A stretch of 64,000 bases of DNA, from positions 24,511,745 to 24,575,744 of the forward strand of contig CM052357.1 of assembly GCA_028551475.1 (NCBI GenBank), written 5' to 3'. The notes under the pieces are model-generated. The model was not told where the DNA came from and ran no database searches. It was given only the letters and a program-made list of their open reading frames with translations. Of this stretch, positions 23,201 through 33,019 are shown one piece after another. The number at the start of each line of letters is the position of its first letter. Within the stretch, counting starts at the first letter, position 1. The DNA comes from Casuarina equisetifolia. Lineage: Eukaryota; Streptophyta; Magnoliopsida; Fagales; Casuarinaceae. The position numbers were made by a program, and so were the translations under genes.

Positions 23201-23940
23201 AACGGCAACTTGTCAATAAACCTTCATTTTAAAACCTTAATGCTCTCTGCATCCAGGGGAAAAGAAATATTAATTGAATTCACTGATCACTTTCTCCTCA
23301 CCATTGGAAATATTTACTAGTTCCATAAAAACATCAGATACAATGTTTGTATTTGGTATTAGATGAGTGTTATAAGTTCTTTATTGGGTGTCCTACAGTT
23401 TATCTGCTAACCTGTGACATACGCCATGTTCCATACTAGTTCAATGCAAGGGGAGATACTCGTTCAAATGTTATCCAGTGTGAATACATGCAGGAAATAT
23501 ATAGATTATAGTTTCTCCTTTTAGATTTCCTTATTTTAAGGTTTGGCGTGCTTGTGTTAGATATGACTTGTTCTCTTATATATTTAGCATGTGCTACTGG
23601 CTCGTTTATAAAGAAGCTGTCTTGGAGCAATATAAAAAATGAAAAACGATCATCTTTGGGAAAGTCAATGGTAGGACGATAACCTTTCTCATACGGTTTG
23701 GCTTCGAAGCAAGTTGGCCGGAAGCGATTACCCTTTCCATACGCTTGGTCGATGATTTAGACAGTGAATAGAAAAAGAAGAAAACAATTTAAGACCCACA
23801 AATAATGGCCTGGCTTCTGATCTAGTCATCTTGCTTGAAGAGTTATCACTTCCAAGAGGAACATAACTTTTATTGACTCTGTATTCTTTAGCCTTTGAAT
23901 CTGAATTGGCAAGAAGCAGCCTTAAGAAGGCAAAGAGAAG
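17300..23940. other. Intergenic tract, mixed decayed sequence
   Basis: Mostly AT-rich with a poly-A run (about 18326-18341) and a GGAA microsatellite (about 19284-19315). At about 21285-21395, minus orientation, is a TGTTAAGATGT-type stretch resembling the ends of the miniature LTR element at 418. The stretch 21600-23010 is less AT-rich and holds open frames of 60-100 codons (for example 21724-22023 and 22559-22804), but none matches a family I know or forms a splice-consistent chain. Confidence 0.4.
19284..19315 (+). repeat. GGAA microsatellite in a purine-rich tract
   Basis: About eight perfect AAGG/GGAA units within a longer purine-rich stretch (19155-19375). On the opposite strand this produces long Ser/Phe/Leu-rich open frames that are an artefact of composition. 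Confidence 0.85.
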
Positions 23941-23950
23941 GAATTCTTTC

Positions 23951-23960
23951 TAATATATAG
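23951..23960 (+). promoter_or_regulatory. TATA box of the PADRE-domain gene
   Basis: TAATATATAG lies 79 bases before the ATG at 24039, with a CT-rich stretch (CCTTCCTTCCTTC) between them. The distance fits a TATA box and a leader of roughly 45-50 nt. Confidence 0.5.
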
Positions 23961-24038
23961 CCCCATATAGGGTCCTCATCAAATTGCTCTTCCCAAGCTG
24001 ACACCTTCCTTCCTTCTTTGCATCTCTAACAGAGAAAG

Positions 24039-24602
24039 ATGGGTGCTTGTGTCTCTTGTTCCTCTCGCAGATCATCATCAGCAGTCAGAGGCGTGAGAGT
24101 GGTTCACTTGAATGGTTATGTGGAGGACTTCGAACATCCTGTTTCAGTTGCTCAAGTCACCGGCCATGTTCCAATGCTTTTTGTGTGCACCGCTGCTCAG
24201 CTTCTCTGCGCTGGCTCCAAACCGCTGCAGGCTGATTCCCAACTCGTACCAGGCAGTATCTATTTCTTGCTGCCCTACTCAATATTGCAACCTGATGTTT
24301 CTCCATTGGACTTGGCTTCCACCGTCAAGAAGTTGACAGCGGCTGCAAAAAGTGGCCGGCAGTATGAGACCAAATCTCCCCAAGCTAGTCCTTTGTGGAG
24401 TCAATATGGCTCAAGCCCAGGATTCAATTCACCAGCCAGAAGTCCTAGCCGGTTTATGGAACCTGTGGCACCCTTGCCGGCATACGGTGCACAGAGGTCC
24501 GCCAGGGCGAGGTCATGGAGGCCTAAATTGGACACCATTGGAGAGAGGTCGTTCAATCGTAGAAGCGAATCAGATTTGCAGGAAAAGTTTCCGAGAAAGT
24601 GA
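24039..24602 (+). CDS. PADRE / DUF4228 domain protein
   Basis: A 187-residue intronless protein. The start MGACVSCSSRR has Gly2 with Cys4 and Cys7, a good N-myristoylation plus palmitoylation signal, so plasma-membrane attachment is likely. Next comes the conserved PADRE core: VRVVHLNGYVEDFEHPVSV (about 18-36), then FVCTAAQLLCAGSKPL and PGSIYFLLPYS. The C-terminal third is Ser/Pro/Arg-rich and basic, with the family's RSWRPKLDTIGE box and a final FNRRSESD segment. Family members are induced by pathogens and abiotic stress; their biochemical role is not established. The start is the only upstream ATG in frame, 79 bases after a TATA box. It is convergent with the ORP gene to the right. Confidence 0.93.
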   Translation: MGACVSCSSRRSSSAVRGVRVVHLNGYVEDFEHPVSVAQVTGHVPMLFVCTAAQLLCAGSKPLQADSQLVPGSIYFLLPYSILQPDVSPLDLASTVKKLTAAAKSGRQYETKSPQASPLWSQYGSSPGFNSPARSPSRFMEPVAPLPAYGAQRSARARSWRPKLDTIGERSFNRRSESDLQEKFPRK

Positions 24603-25570
24603 AATAGCTTTGAGGTAGGTGTTAATCTTGTACAAAAATTCAAAAGAAAAATAGCCATTGCTGAGAAATGAAAATTTGTTACTGAGTATGTAAAAGGGGA
24701 ACTGGTACTAGTGTTCCTTGGTTGTGCTGCCTGTTAATGGCGGGTTTTAGAAGGCATAGACAGAGATGTAATGGGTGTTGGCCAAAAACTGAAATTATGT
24801 CACTCAGTTTGTGTTCTAGCTCGATTGATCATATAAAGTTGTGTCTTCATAAAGTTTCTAAGTTTGAACTCGATCGAATTCATATCCATTCAATCCGAAA
24901 AGTGAGATACTGTCATTAACTCTTCTTACAGCTCCCTGTCTAGTATTTCCTTCAAATCTTCTATAGTTTTTGCGAGGCCTAAATATTGTGTGGAGGCAAA
25001 ATCAGTGCTTACGAATGCTTGAAATAGCCGGAAACGGAAAAAGCCATAAGTAGGACTTCACCGTGAAGATAAGCACCAGATTAGAGAGGCCGTTGAATCA
25101 TAACTTTATGGGACCAAAACATAAAGGTCAACAGCCGAACTTATTGGTAAAGCGGCGATATGTCTCATTGTGAACGCATCTATGAATTTATTAGCCCCAC
25201 TTCAACTTGTTGATTAGTTCTTAAAGAGGAAGGTCAGCCGGCTACATTTATTTAACTTGGTCACCGAAATGAGCGGCGAATTCAATGATCAATAATTGGA
25301 TGGCGGTAAGGCAGACACTGAAGGTGGGAGGAATTTCAACACAGCAAACGTACTGCCACCGTGAGCATTCCTTCACCTTCTTGTATCTTACACAGTTTCA
25401 GCACAGACTAATAACTAGAACTTCCATTTTCCTAGAAAAAAAAAACAAGGTGAGAGTTATATTTTTCTTTTACAGTTTCAGCTCAGCTATATTTTTCTTA
25501 CAATTTACAGAAGTTCAGAATCCATGGAGTAGTAGTTTACAAGAAACTGAGTTGCTATGATCTGCAGAAT
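24603..25570. other. Intergenic region between convergent genes
   Basis: About 970 bases between the PADRE stop and the ORP stop, which face each other. It should hold both 3' UTRs and poly-A sites. No ORF worth calling and no repeat was seen. Confidence 0.6.
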
Positions 25571-28500
25571 TCAAGGGGCCAAAACTATGGGCGCATGGGG
25601 CACTCGCTGTTGGATTGGTGAGCAGTCCCACCCACCTTCCTTACTATAAGATACAGAAAAATGCTTAGGAACCCAAGTTTCCCCTTTTGATTGTCTTTCT
25701 CTCAGAAGTCGGCGCTGATTTTCCTCAACTGCTTTCTTTTCGTCTCTTGCTTTCTCCCAGTCTTTGCTAAGGATGCCGTGACTCACCTCAGCCCACACCA
25801 GAGCTGATTCACTTGGCCACACTTCCTGATTGGCAATAGAGAACATAAACTCATTGTCAGGTACACCTATACACTCAGATGAGAATGGAATGAACATGAT
25901 ACCTTTTTGCATGCTCATCCACGACATGTCTGTTTAGATGGAGAAAGGAAAGAATAAAAACTGGGCAAAAGGAATAGATGAATTAATTGTTAATTACCTG
26001 TGCATCATTGATGACTGGAGCAATAAGACCTGAAAGGACTTCTTTTGCATTGTATATTTCTGCAACTTTACCATTATCACTGTTCTTCACACTCACAATT
26101 CTGCAATAGGAAAGTAAAGGCTTACATTTTATTGCATACATGATTATGCGTGCTTCGTAAAAGTTTGAAACTTAAATTTCTCATATCAAACAATGCAGGC
26201 CTGTCAAAAGCTGCGTTTAACAGTCTGTTTCAGTGGAGAGCATATAGAAACACAAGTTCTGTTCCTTATGGAAGACAAGAGTAACAGAGAAGCAGCAAAT
26301 TAATTAGCTGCAATTGATTTTGAATGATAGGAGGAATGCTGTCAGAAAGACACTTTATAGTGAGATACCTATCCCAATGACCTTCAATCACATAAAGAGT
26401 CTTCATCGATGATGACTCAAATATCTTTCCCTTAATGGATCGATGATTTCCCCTCCGCCATAGAAAAGAGTTGCTTCTATAACATAGCTCTGCTTCAAGG
26501 CCAGTTTCTTGACACCGGATTCTGACATTACCAGCCCAATCAGCACCAGGACCTGGAATAAATCTCATCGATAGCTTTGGGGCGTTCATTACATAAGTTT
26601 CTCCATGCTTCAAAAGCTTCAGTTGCCTTTTGCCCAGCACCTCAGCCTCCACTGAAGTACCTATACAGGAGAGGGGAAAAATATATTAAGGCCAAAACAG
26701 CGTGTAGGTTCAGGCGTCAACGCTATAAATAGTGGAAAGATGATTACAGTAACAAATTTCTTTCACTGAGGACTAAATCGTATTTAAGTGACAGGATTCA
26801 GCCATAGTTAGACAAGGTAATGGGAAAAGTTAAACCAGCTACTAGTAATTAAACAATGTTCAGTACAAAGAATCCACATGGTTACTTAAATGGAATCCAG
26901 GGTTAATTATGAACCCTTTCATTTCAGATGTGAAGGCAAACAAAAATGCAAAATTAGGTACCGTTAAATTTCGGACTAGGATGTTGACACCATATCATTT
27001 CAACACTTTCTTCCTCATCGGTTGCATGGAGGGCACATACTGGTGGGTGATGCGAAACCTGCAGGCAGGATCAAAACGAGTTTGAAAAAGTAAGGGATAG
27101 ATGACTAAAATTGCTGTAAACCTACTAGCATCCTGAAGTGGCTTACCAAAACGCACCAATCTTTGTTTAGGAGGTATTTAAACCCCCGTTTTCCAACTCA
27201 AAGTTGTGGAAAGTGGTCTAAGATATTGCAGAAGAGAAAAGGGAATACCTGTTCAAGTAGCACGTTGAGACTTCCCCTCGAAACATGATGTGTCTCCCCA
27301 AGAATGGGATTGTAAGGAGCAACGCCAAAGATCAGAGGACGCACAGTGGAAATGCTCCATGCTACAACTGATATGAACCTATCGTGCGGGCTCTTTCCTC
27401 TGTTACACTTGCTTAACATATCAGTAGCTACGCAATAGACTGCTTCACCATAGCACTGCAGCTGGGACTTGGGAAGGTTGAAGATGGGCGGCAGCTGAAC
27501 GTGCAAATCAACAATGTTCAAGCTGTTAGCACCACTTGACCATCGCTAATTGGATTATAAAATTGAAAAGCATAACCTTTCTATTACATGAAGTTCAAAG
27601 ATTAAATGGCAAATCATATTCAGGCTGAAGGATAAAAGGAAATCCAAATATACTTCAGATGGATAATCCCAACAACGTATCGGATAGCTTTGTTAGTTTC
27701 CCCACAGACAAGACGAGAAAATTGAGCATGTCTAAGGAAGACTAGAGTCTGAAGACGAGCTACAGCGCTGCTGGGAATTTAAGCGAATGTAGAGTTCATA
27801 AAGGGGCATAAAGCAAAAGAAGTATGAAGAGCAAGATGGTATATGAGAAACTTGTGAAGAAAAAGTCCGAGAAGCATATGAGTAGAAAGTTCTCATTAAC
27901 GTTACTCGAATTTTTAGAACATCCTTTACACAAACACGCCCTTTATAGGGATTTCAAAGTTTTGAAAATTCAACAAAAATAGAGTTGAGATATTTTTTGT
28001 CCATCAAGTAAATCAACCATTTTAAAAACTGACAATGTAATAGTTCCATAGCAATCTTATCCAACTGCAATTACTTGGGAGGTATTCAATACTCTGCTCC
28101 ATCATTGTAATAGAGGTCCAAGTTCACCTATTTCTCAAAACACTTGTGAGAAGAGAAATCACCTAAACTCATAAAACACACAACAACCTCTCTCTTGATC
28201 AACATGGGGCTTTTTCAATCCAACATCTCATTATAATTCGACTCCGTTTTTTTTCTATGAAGTAATTGACCCATTTTTTTGGATTGAATTGGATTACATC
28301 AATAAAGTGACTCTAAGGCCCAAGTCCACCTTTTTCACAAAAGTCTTATGAGGCAAAAAATTGTCCAAGCTTATAAACATGAAACAAACTCTCTCTTAAT
28401 TGTTATAAGACTTCTTTAGTCCAACACATTGTATTGTTCTTGGCTTTCTTATGTTTTAGACGAAGGTATAAAAGCTGATATATAAGATTTAAGAAAAAAT

Positions 28501-29315
28501 CGAGGGCATTAATAGTTAATTTACCATTACCCTGCGAAGAATCTAAGTTCTTTACGAAATCAGCCTGATTACCAATTGACTTGAGTTAAAAGGAAGAGCT
28601 AAGTGGCTTCTTCGCGTCAGCATATCTTGATATATGGCCACATGAAATGACAACATTTCACCAAAGTATGACAAACTACATCCTGATAATCCTAGGAACT
28701 AGAAACTATCAGAAGTTCTATAATTTCAACATCAACCCTTGAAATCTTCCTGATAATCATTTAAGAAAGCCGGATAAAGTACACCTATAAATGCTATATT
28801 CTATTACGGTTGCTATTTTCAAATGTTAAAAAACAAAGATTACTCTGATTGATTGAAGAAGTCACATGAATAAATATATACAAAGAAAGTGAAGTTTCAT
28901 ACTGAGGTGACTTGTCACCAAATTGTAATCCAGTATTAGATCTGCGGTTGAATTTTATTAAGTTTAATGAGATCACACAAATAAATTTTATGGGATTCCA
29001 ACCAAAGCATTGACTAGTTCCATGATTGATTTCTAAGTAGCAATAGAAAATAATGTGATGTGATGTGATGTGATGTGATGTGACATCAAACTATTCGTTG
29101 ACTGCCTAAAACCGTGTACAATTTGATCGTGTGAAAAGGTCGGCTTGACTTGCCTGAAACCGTGTGAGATCTGATCCTGGCCTCACATTTTTAAACAGGC
29201 TTAGAACGAGCTGTAGAGGATTAGGAGGAACGTAATCAGCATCGGACTCTCTTCCGATTGAGACTGGCTTGTCGATAACGATCCGCCTCTCCCCATTCTC
29301 TCCGGTTACCTGCAT
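25571..29315 (-). CDS. ORP4: Oxysterol-binding-protein-related protein, short PH-less ORP4-like class
   Basis: A cytosolic sterol/phosphoinositide transfer protein of the OSBP-related family. Coding exons on the minus strand, 5' to 3': 29154-29315, 27249-27494, 26962-27058, 26369-26660, 25998-26100, 25571-25825. They total 1155 nt, 384 residues, all in phase. After a short N-terminus comes SLFKNVRPGSDLTRFQLPP (about 39-57), the lipid-lid start of the ORD. The family signature EQVSHHPP (135-142) spans the exon 2/3 junction. Other typical blocks are PYNPILGETHHVSRG, RCQETGLEAEL, FESSSMKTLY and the C-terminal KGETWVPKHF with DWEKARDEKKAVEE. There is no PH domain or FFAT motif, as usual for this subgroup. 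An upstream in-frame TTG is not a start; ATG at 29315 aligns with family N-termini. Intron 1 (27495-29153) has a GC donor. Confidence 0.93.
28080..28440. repeat. Diverged direct repeat inside ORP intron 1
   Basis: Two copies, about 28110-28225 and 28308-28425, share the order AGG(T/C)CCAAGT(T/C)CACC, a CTCAAAAC/CACAAAAG block, an ACTCATAAA/GCTTATAAA block, CTCTCTT, and a final 'TT(T)CAATCCAACA / TTTAGTCCAACA' block. Spacing is about 200 bp. These could be decayed ends of a transposable element; no coding capacity lies between them. Confidence 0.55.
29053..29084 (+). repeat. TGATG pentanucleotide array
   Basis: About six perfect GATGT units in a row, within ORP intron 1 and about 70 bases from the GC donor. 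Short-tandem-repeat length variation is likely here. Confidence 0.9.
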
Positions 29316-30560
29316 CTCGACATCACGTTTCCCAATCGTTACCAGAAGAAAGAAAGACCCAAAAAATGATAAATTCAAAATATTTTAAAGCAAATTCATC
29401 TGGCCATCTCGTGAGCATATATGGTTAAGCTGCACCGAAAAATTGGCTTTTGGACCGTATAGAGAGAGTCTGAACATGACAGACGAAGACGACAACAAAA
29501 CTTTGTACGCCCGTGAACCCTTCAACAAATACGTAAATATTTCAAAGCAAATTTGTTTTCCCGAGAAATGGACTCAAAATCGTATATGGTCGGGCTTATG
29601 TGGAATCCCACGAAGCCACGAGAAGGGGTCAAAATTTAAGAGAAAGCAAAGATCTTTAAAGTTAGAAAACAAGAATATATGCTTATGTAACACATGCAAC
29701 GAGATATTTCACTAGCAAATTCAGCGAAACTGCCTGATTCCAAGAATGAAAGAACATATTAGCTGGCCATGACTGGGTCAATTCATCGTCGGCTGCCGCC
29801 AGGTAGATGCTTTCATCGCAAAAGCAATGGACTCTTTTCGAAGACGAAACGTGGAAAGAAAAAGAGGGCATTGAAGCTAATCAACCTCGCCATATTCTAG
29901 ACTACAGTGACCCAAGATACAACGAATTTCTCCACCGAGGAAATTTGATAACCATGAAAAAAGAGGTTTCGTGTTTGAAAACCTAAAACGGGCTTAAAGT
30001 TTAACGGAGGAATCTACGAAGAAGGTGCATGTTGTCCTTTCTTATCGTTCATGAGTTTGCAGGTGAGGAAAGTGGAGGATTAAAGAAATAAAAAAATAGG
30101 CAGCCGAACCAAGGCTTGCGGGCCTAAGCATTACGTCAAACTTCTGGCATTCCCATTTTCATGTCGCTTTCGAAAGAGCCGGCGAGCTGCGTTTCCCCAC
30201 TGGAAACCGCCACAGCCTGCCGGAAAACAGCCACTTTGGGAAACAACGATGAGGACAAGAAGCCAATGACTAGCGGACTCTCCGAAGAACAAGAAACCGG
30301 AAGCATGGCTTGGGTACTACTCCTGAAACTTTCGACGCCGGCAGAGAGAAAGGGATAGGGAGAGATTCATACCATTTTAGAAGAAGTAGAAGATGAAGCT
30401 TCCAGTTGTTCTCCGCCTTCGTTTTCGGCAACTCCTATGTGGATTGACAGAATTAGACTCCGAAAGGAAACTTGTCTGGTTTTCTCGTGAGATCAAGACG
30501 CCCTTCAATAGGCCACTTAGGGGGAACGAGAAGGCAGATGGTGGGTTGCCATAAATGGGC
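29316..30560 (-). other. Upstream region of the ORP gene (leader/promoter) with unassigned GC-richer stretch
   Basis: Upstream of the ORP start codon. The part from about 30150 to 30550 is noticeably less AT-rich than its surroundings and contains a 65-codon plus-strand ORF (30161-30358). I do not recognise its product, and a plus-strand continuation hits stops. The better reading is the 5' untranslated exon and promoter of the minus-strand ORP gene, but I cannot exclude a small unrelated transcript. Confidence 0.3.
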
Positions 30561-30767
30561 TTAATGCATCCTCAACAAACATATATTTATACATGCGATG
30601 TACATTCATGACACTAGAAGCATTCAGCTTACATGGTGGAGGGTTGAACATTTGGAAGGAACCCCTGATCAATGGAGAAGAACAAAATAGATGTCAACCC
30701 CAACGATTGAAATCCTCCTACGAGATTCCCAATGTTCTTTATATCCTCATCCTTTTGTTTGGTACCC

Positions 30768-30800
30768 AATATATATATATATATATATACACATATATCC
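30768..30800 (+). repeat. TA microsatellite
   Basis: About ten TA units followed by an imperfect ACATATAT tail. It lies in intergenic DNA, with no function suggested. Confidence 0.9.
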
Positions 30801-30829
30801 TTTACAGTTCTAGGGGATTCTAGGTACAA

Positions 30830-33015
30830 AGTTCATTAAATAGCAAGTAAAGTTTTAACAAGCAATATGACTAAGGTAAAATGAGCGGCTATTATTACTA
30901 TTATTTTTTCCTTTCACAAAGATATCTTTGCAATTATATAGTGAAAACTAGCAAATTGATCCTGTAATTTTCATTTTTCTTCAATTTTTCCTTTTCCTGT
31001 TTTTTTTTTTCGGTTTTGATTTTACTTTTTTTATGGACGTGGCAAAGTGATCAATAATAGATCTATATGGCAAGAAATATTGGGAATGACAAAAAATAAA
31101 AATGCTATTTTGTCCCACTTTTCAAGAAGAAAAGTTAGTGGGATCCGAGTAAAAGAAATAATTTTGTAAAATATTGTACTATATCACATGCTTCTTCTTA
31201 TCCGATGTAAAACTCATAATCTTTTGTACTTTCTGTATATCAAAAAGTCATCTTGATAGTAGAATGTCATGTACTAATGGGTTTATAATTTGATCAAATT
31301 TGGTGTTCTATATTATATCAAAAATCCTAAAGTTTAACCTAAAAAGTAATTCAAAAGTAAGAAGAAACTTCGTTTATTTAAATTTAACTATAAATTTTTT
31401 TCATCTCCGGTAGAGGACTCGAAACCTCCAATAATTCTCAACAACTTCTTGACCACTTACAATTAACTTAACATCTAGAACTCCCTTTTAATAAGGAGGG
31501 TGGATGATCTGGTACTTTGGGCGTAAAAAGTGAAACTATTTAGTTGTCACGTTCTTTTCCCACCACAGAGTACCTATAAAAGTTAACGATTTCTTTTCCA
31601 TATTTTAGATGTGTCATGGCACGTGTTCTGCACCGCAGACAGACAAATACTAAGAGAAGGCTTCCTCGTTGATTCGCCGACCTTGGACTTAATGAGGCTA
31701 GCAATGCTTTTTGTCACTACGCTTTATTTGTTGTTCTTCTTTTTTTAATAAAATAAAATCGGATAAACATGTCTTAAATGCGAGGAGATGAATTGAATCT
31801 ATGGTCCTCTTATGCACTAGCTTTCTTCATCAATCCAATTATACTATTAATTGCAAAGATAAAGACGTCTTAATGAAGATATTTTTGATGCTGTAGAAGA
31901 ACTACTTGGTTAAGTTTGTAGAATTATAATAATTATACTCAACTTAATGGTTAGAAATCAATAGCATGCTAAGGTTGTATAATGTGGAACATTTATTTAA
32001 AAATAATAATAACAAAAGAAAAACTACTTGCAATTTAATCAAAGTTTTCGCATACATGTCTTAGGCATAATCACTACAATGGTTACATGTTGCAAAAGAA
32101 TAATGTGTAATGTTTTCGATGTATGTACAAAGAAAAAAACGAACTTTTATGGCTAAATAAGTTTGCTCGTCAAGCTTCCATTCCTTTCGTTTTCTGCAAT
32201 TAAAAAAAAAAACATATTTAGTAGTAGTTCAAAGAACTCAATTGACATGTATCTACTAACAAGAAAAACATAGTAAAAATAGATTATTTATTGATTTTTG
32301 TTTTACAATATAAAAATGATAATTACGAATAATGTGAAATTTATACACATTTATGAGACCACATTATAGAACTTTTAGCTATTCTATTAAGTATACAAAT
32401 CATAACTTGAACTATTATGTTATTAGATACTTTCTTCAAATTAAATTATAAGGCCAATGGCCCATCATTGTAAAAGCATAACCTATCAAACGTCCAACTT
32501 GGTAATTGGATTATTAAGGAGTTATTATCATTTGGCGGTTAAGTCCTTGAGAAATACTTGGCGTATTTGTTACTCTGATTTGATATGCTGACTTTTTAAC
32601 CAGCTTATGTAATGCACGAATTGATAGGTTTTTGTAAGGCTTTTCAGGCGTTCACGTGGCGAGAATATTGGAAACAAATCTATCAAGGGGTAGTTGCCTC
32701 TTGTTTTCATCTGTTAAATTGATGTAACACACATAAGCATTTTTTTCTATGGTGTCTATTTTCATTCCAACTTGCGAGTACTGTGCATAGAACGGCCTAG
32801 AAAAGAAAGAAAAATAAATAAATAGGCAATTTTGACCCCCTTATAATAATACTAAGTAATTAGCATTGAGTAGTTGTCATATTTATGATTAGAAAAGTAC
32901 AACATGCTTGTATTTTTATATTTAAGAATTATAAAAAAAAAAATTGGCTACAGTGATATCTATAATGACTATTGATTTTTAGCATATTAAAAGTAGGTAT
33001 TGTTTCATATTAAAA
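30830..33015. other. AT-rich intergenic tract
   Basis: No gene recognised. It contains the first copy (32349-32450) of a local duplication whose second copy lies at 33659-33752. Stops are frequent in all frames. Confidence 0.5.
32349..32450 (+). repeat. Local direct duplication, copy 1
   Basis: Shares GAACTTTTAGCT, TTCTATTAAGTATACAAATC and CTTCAAATTAAATT with 33659-33752, in the same order and orientation, with a handful of mismatches. The copies are about 1.3 kb apart. Confidence 0.85.
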
Positions 33016-33019
33016 ACAT

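Larger units (their letters stand above)
27495..29153 (-). other. GC-AG intron 1 of the ORP gene
   Basis: On the minus strand exon 1 ends CGGTTTCAG and the intron starts GCAAGT; the acceptor is CACGTTCAG before CTGCCGCCC. The junction yields DLTRFQ-LPPIFNLPKS, exactly the family sequence. A GT four bases further in would shift the frame. The 1659-bp intron holds a diverged direct repeat (28080-28440) and a TGATG array. Confidence 0.85.

Noticed and set aside
29053-29084. Short regular repeat considered as a CRISPR-like array
   Set aside because: It is a perfect pentanucleotide microsatellite without spacers, in a plant intron.
29316-29378. N-terminal extension of the ORP protein (NLSFFGSFFLLV) resembling a signal peptide
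   Set aside because: The first codon is TTG, not ATG. The ATG at 29315 aligns with the usual N-terminus of short ORPs.
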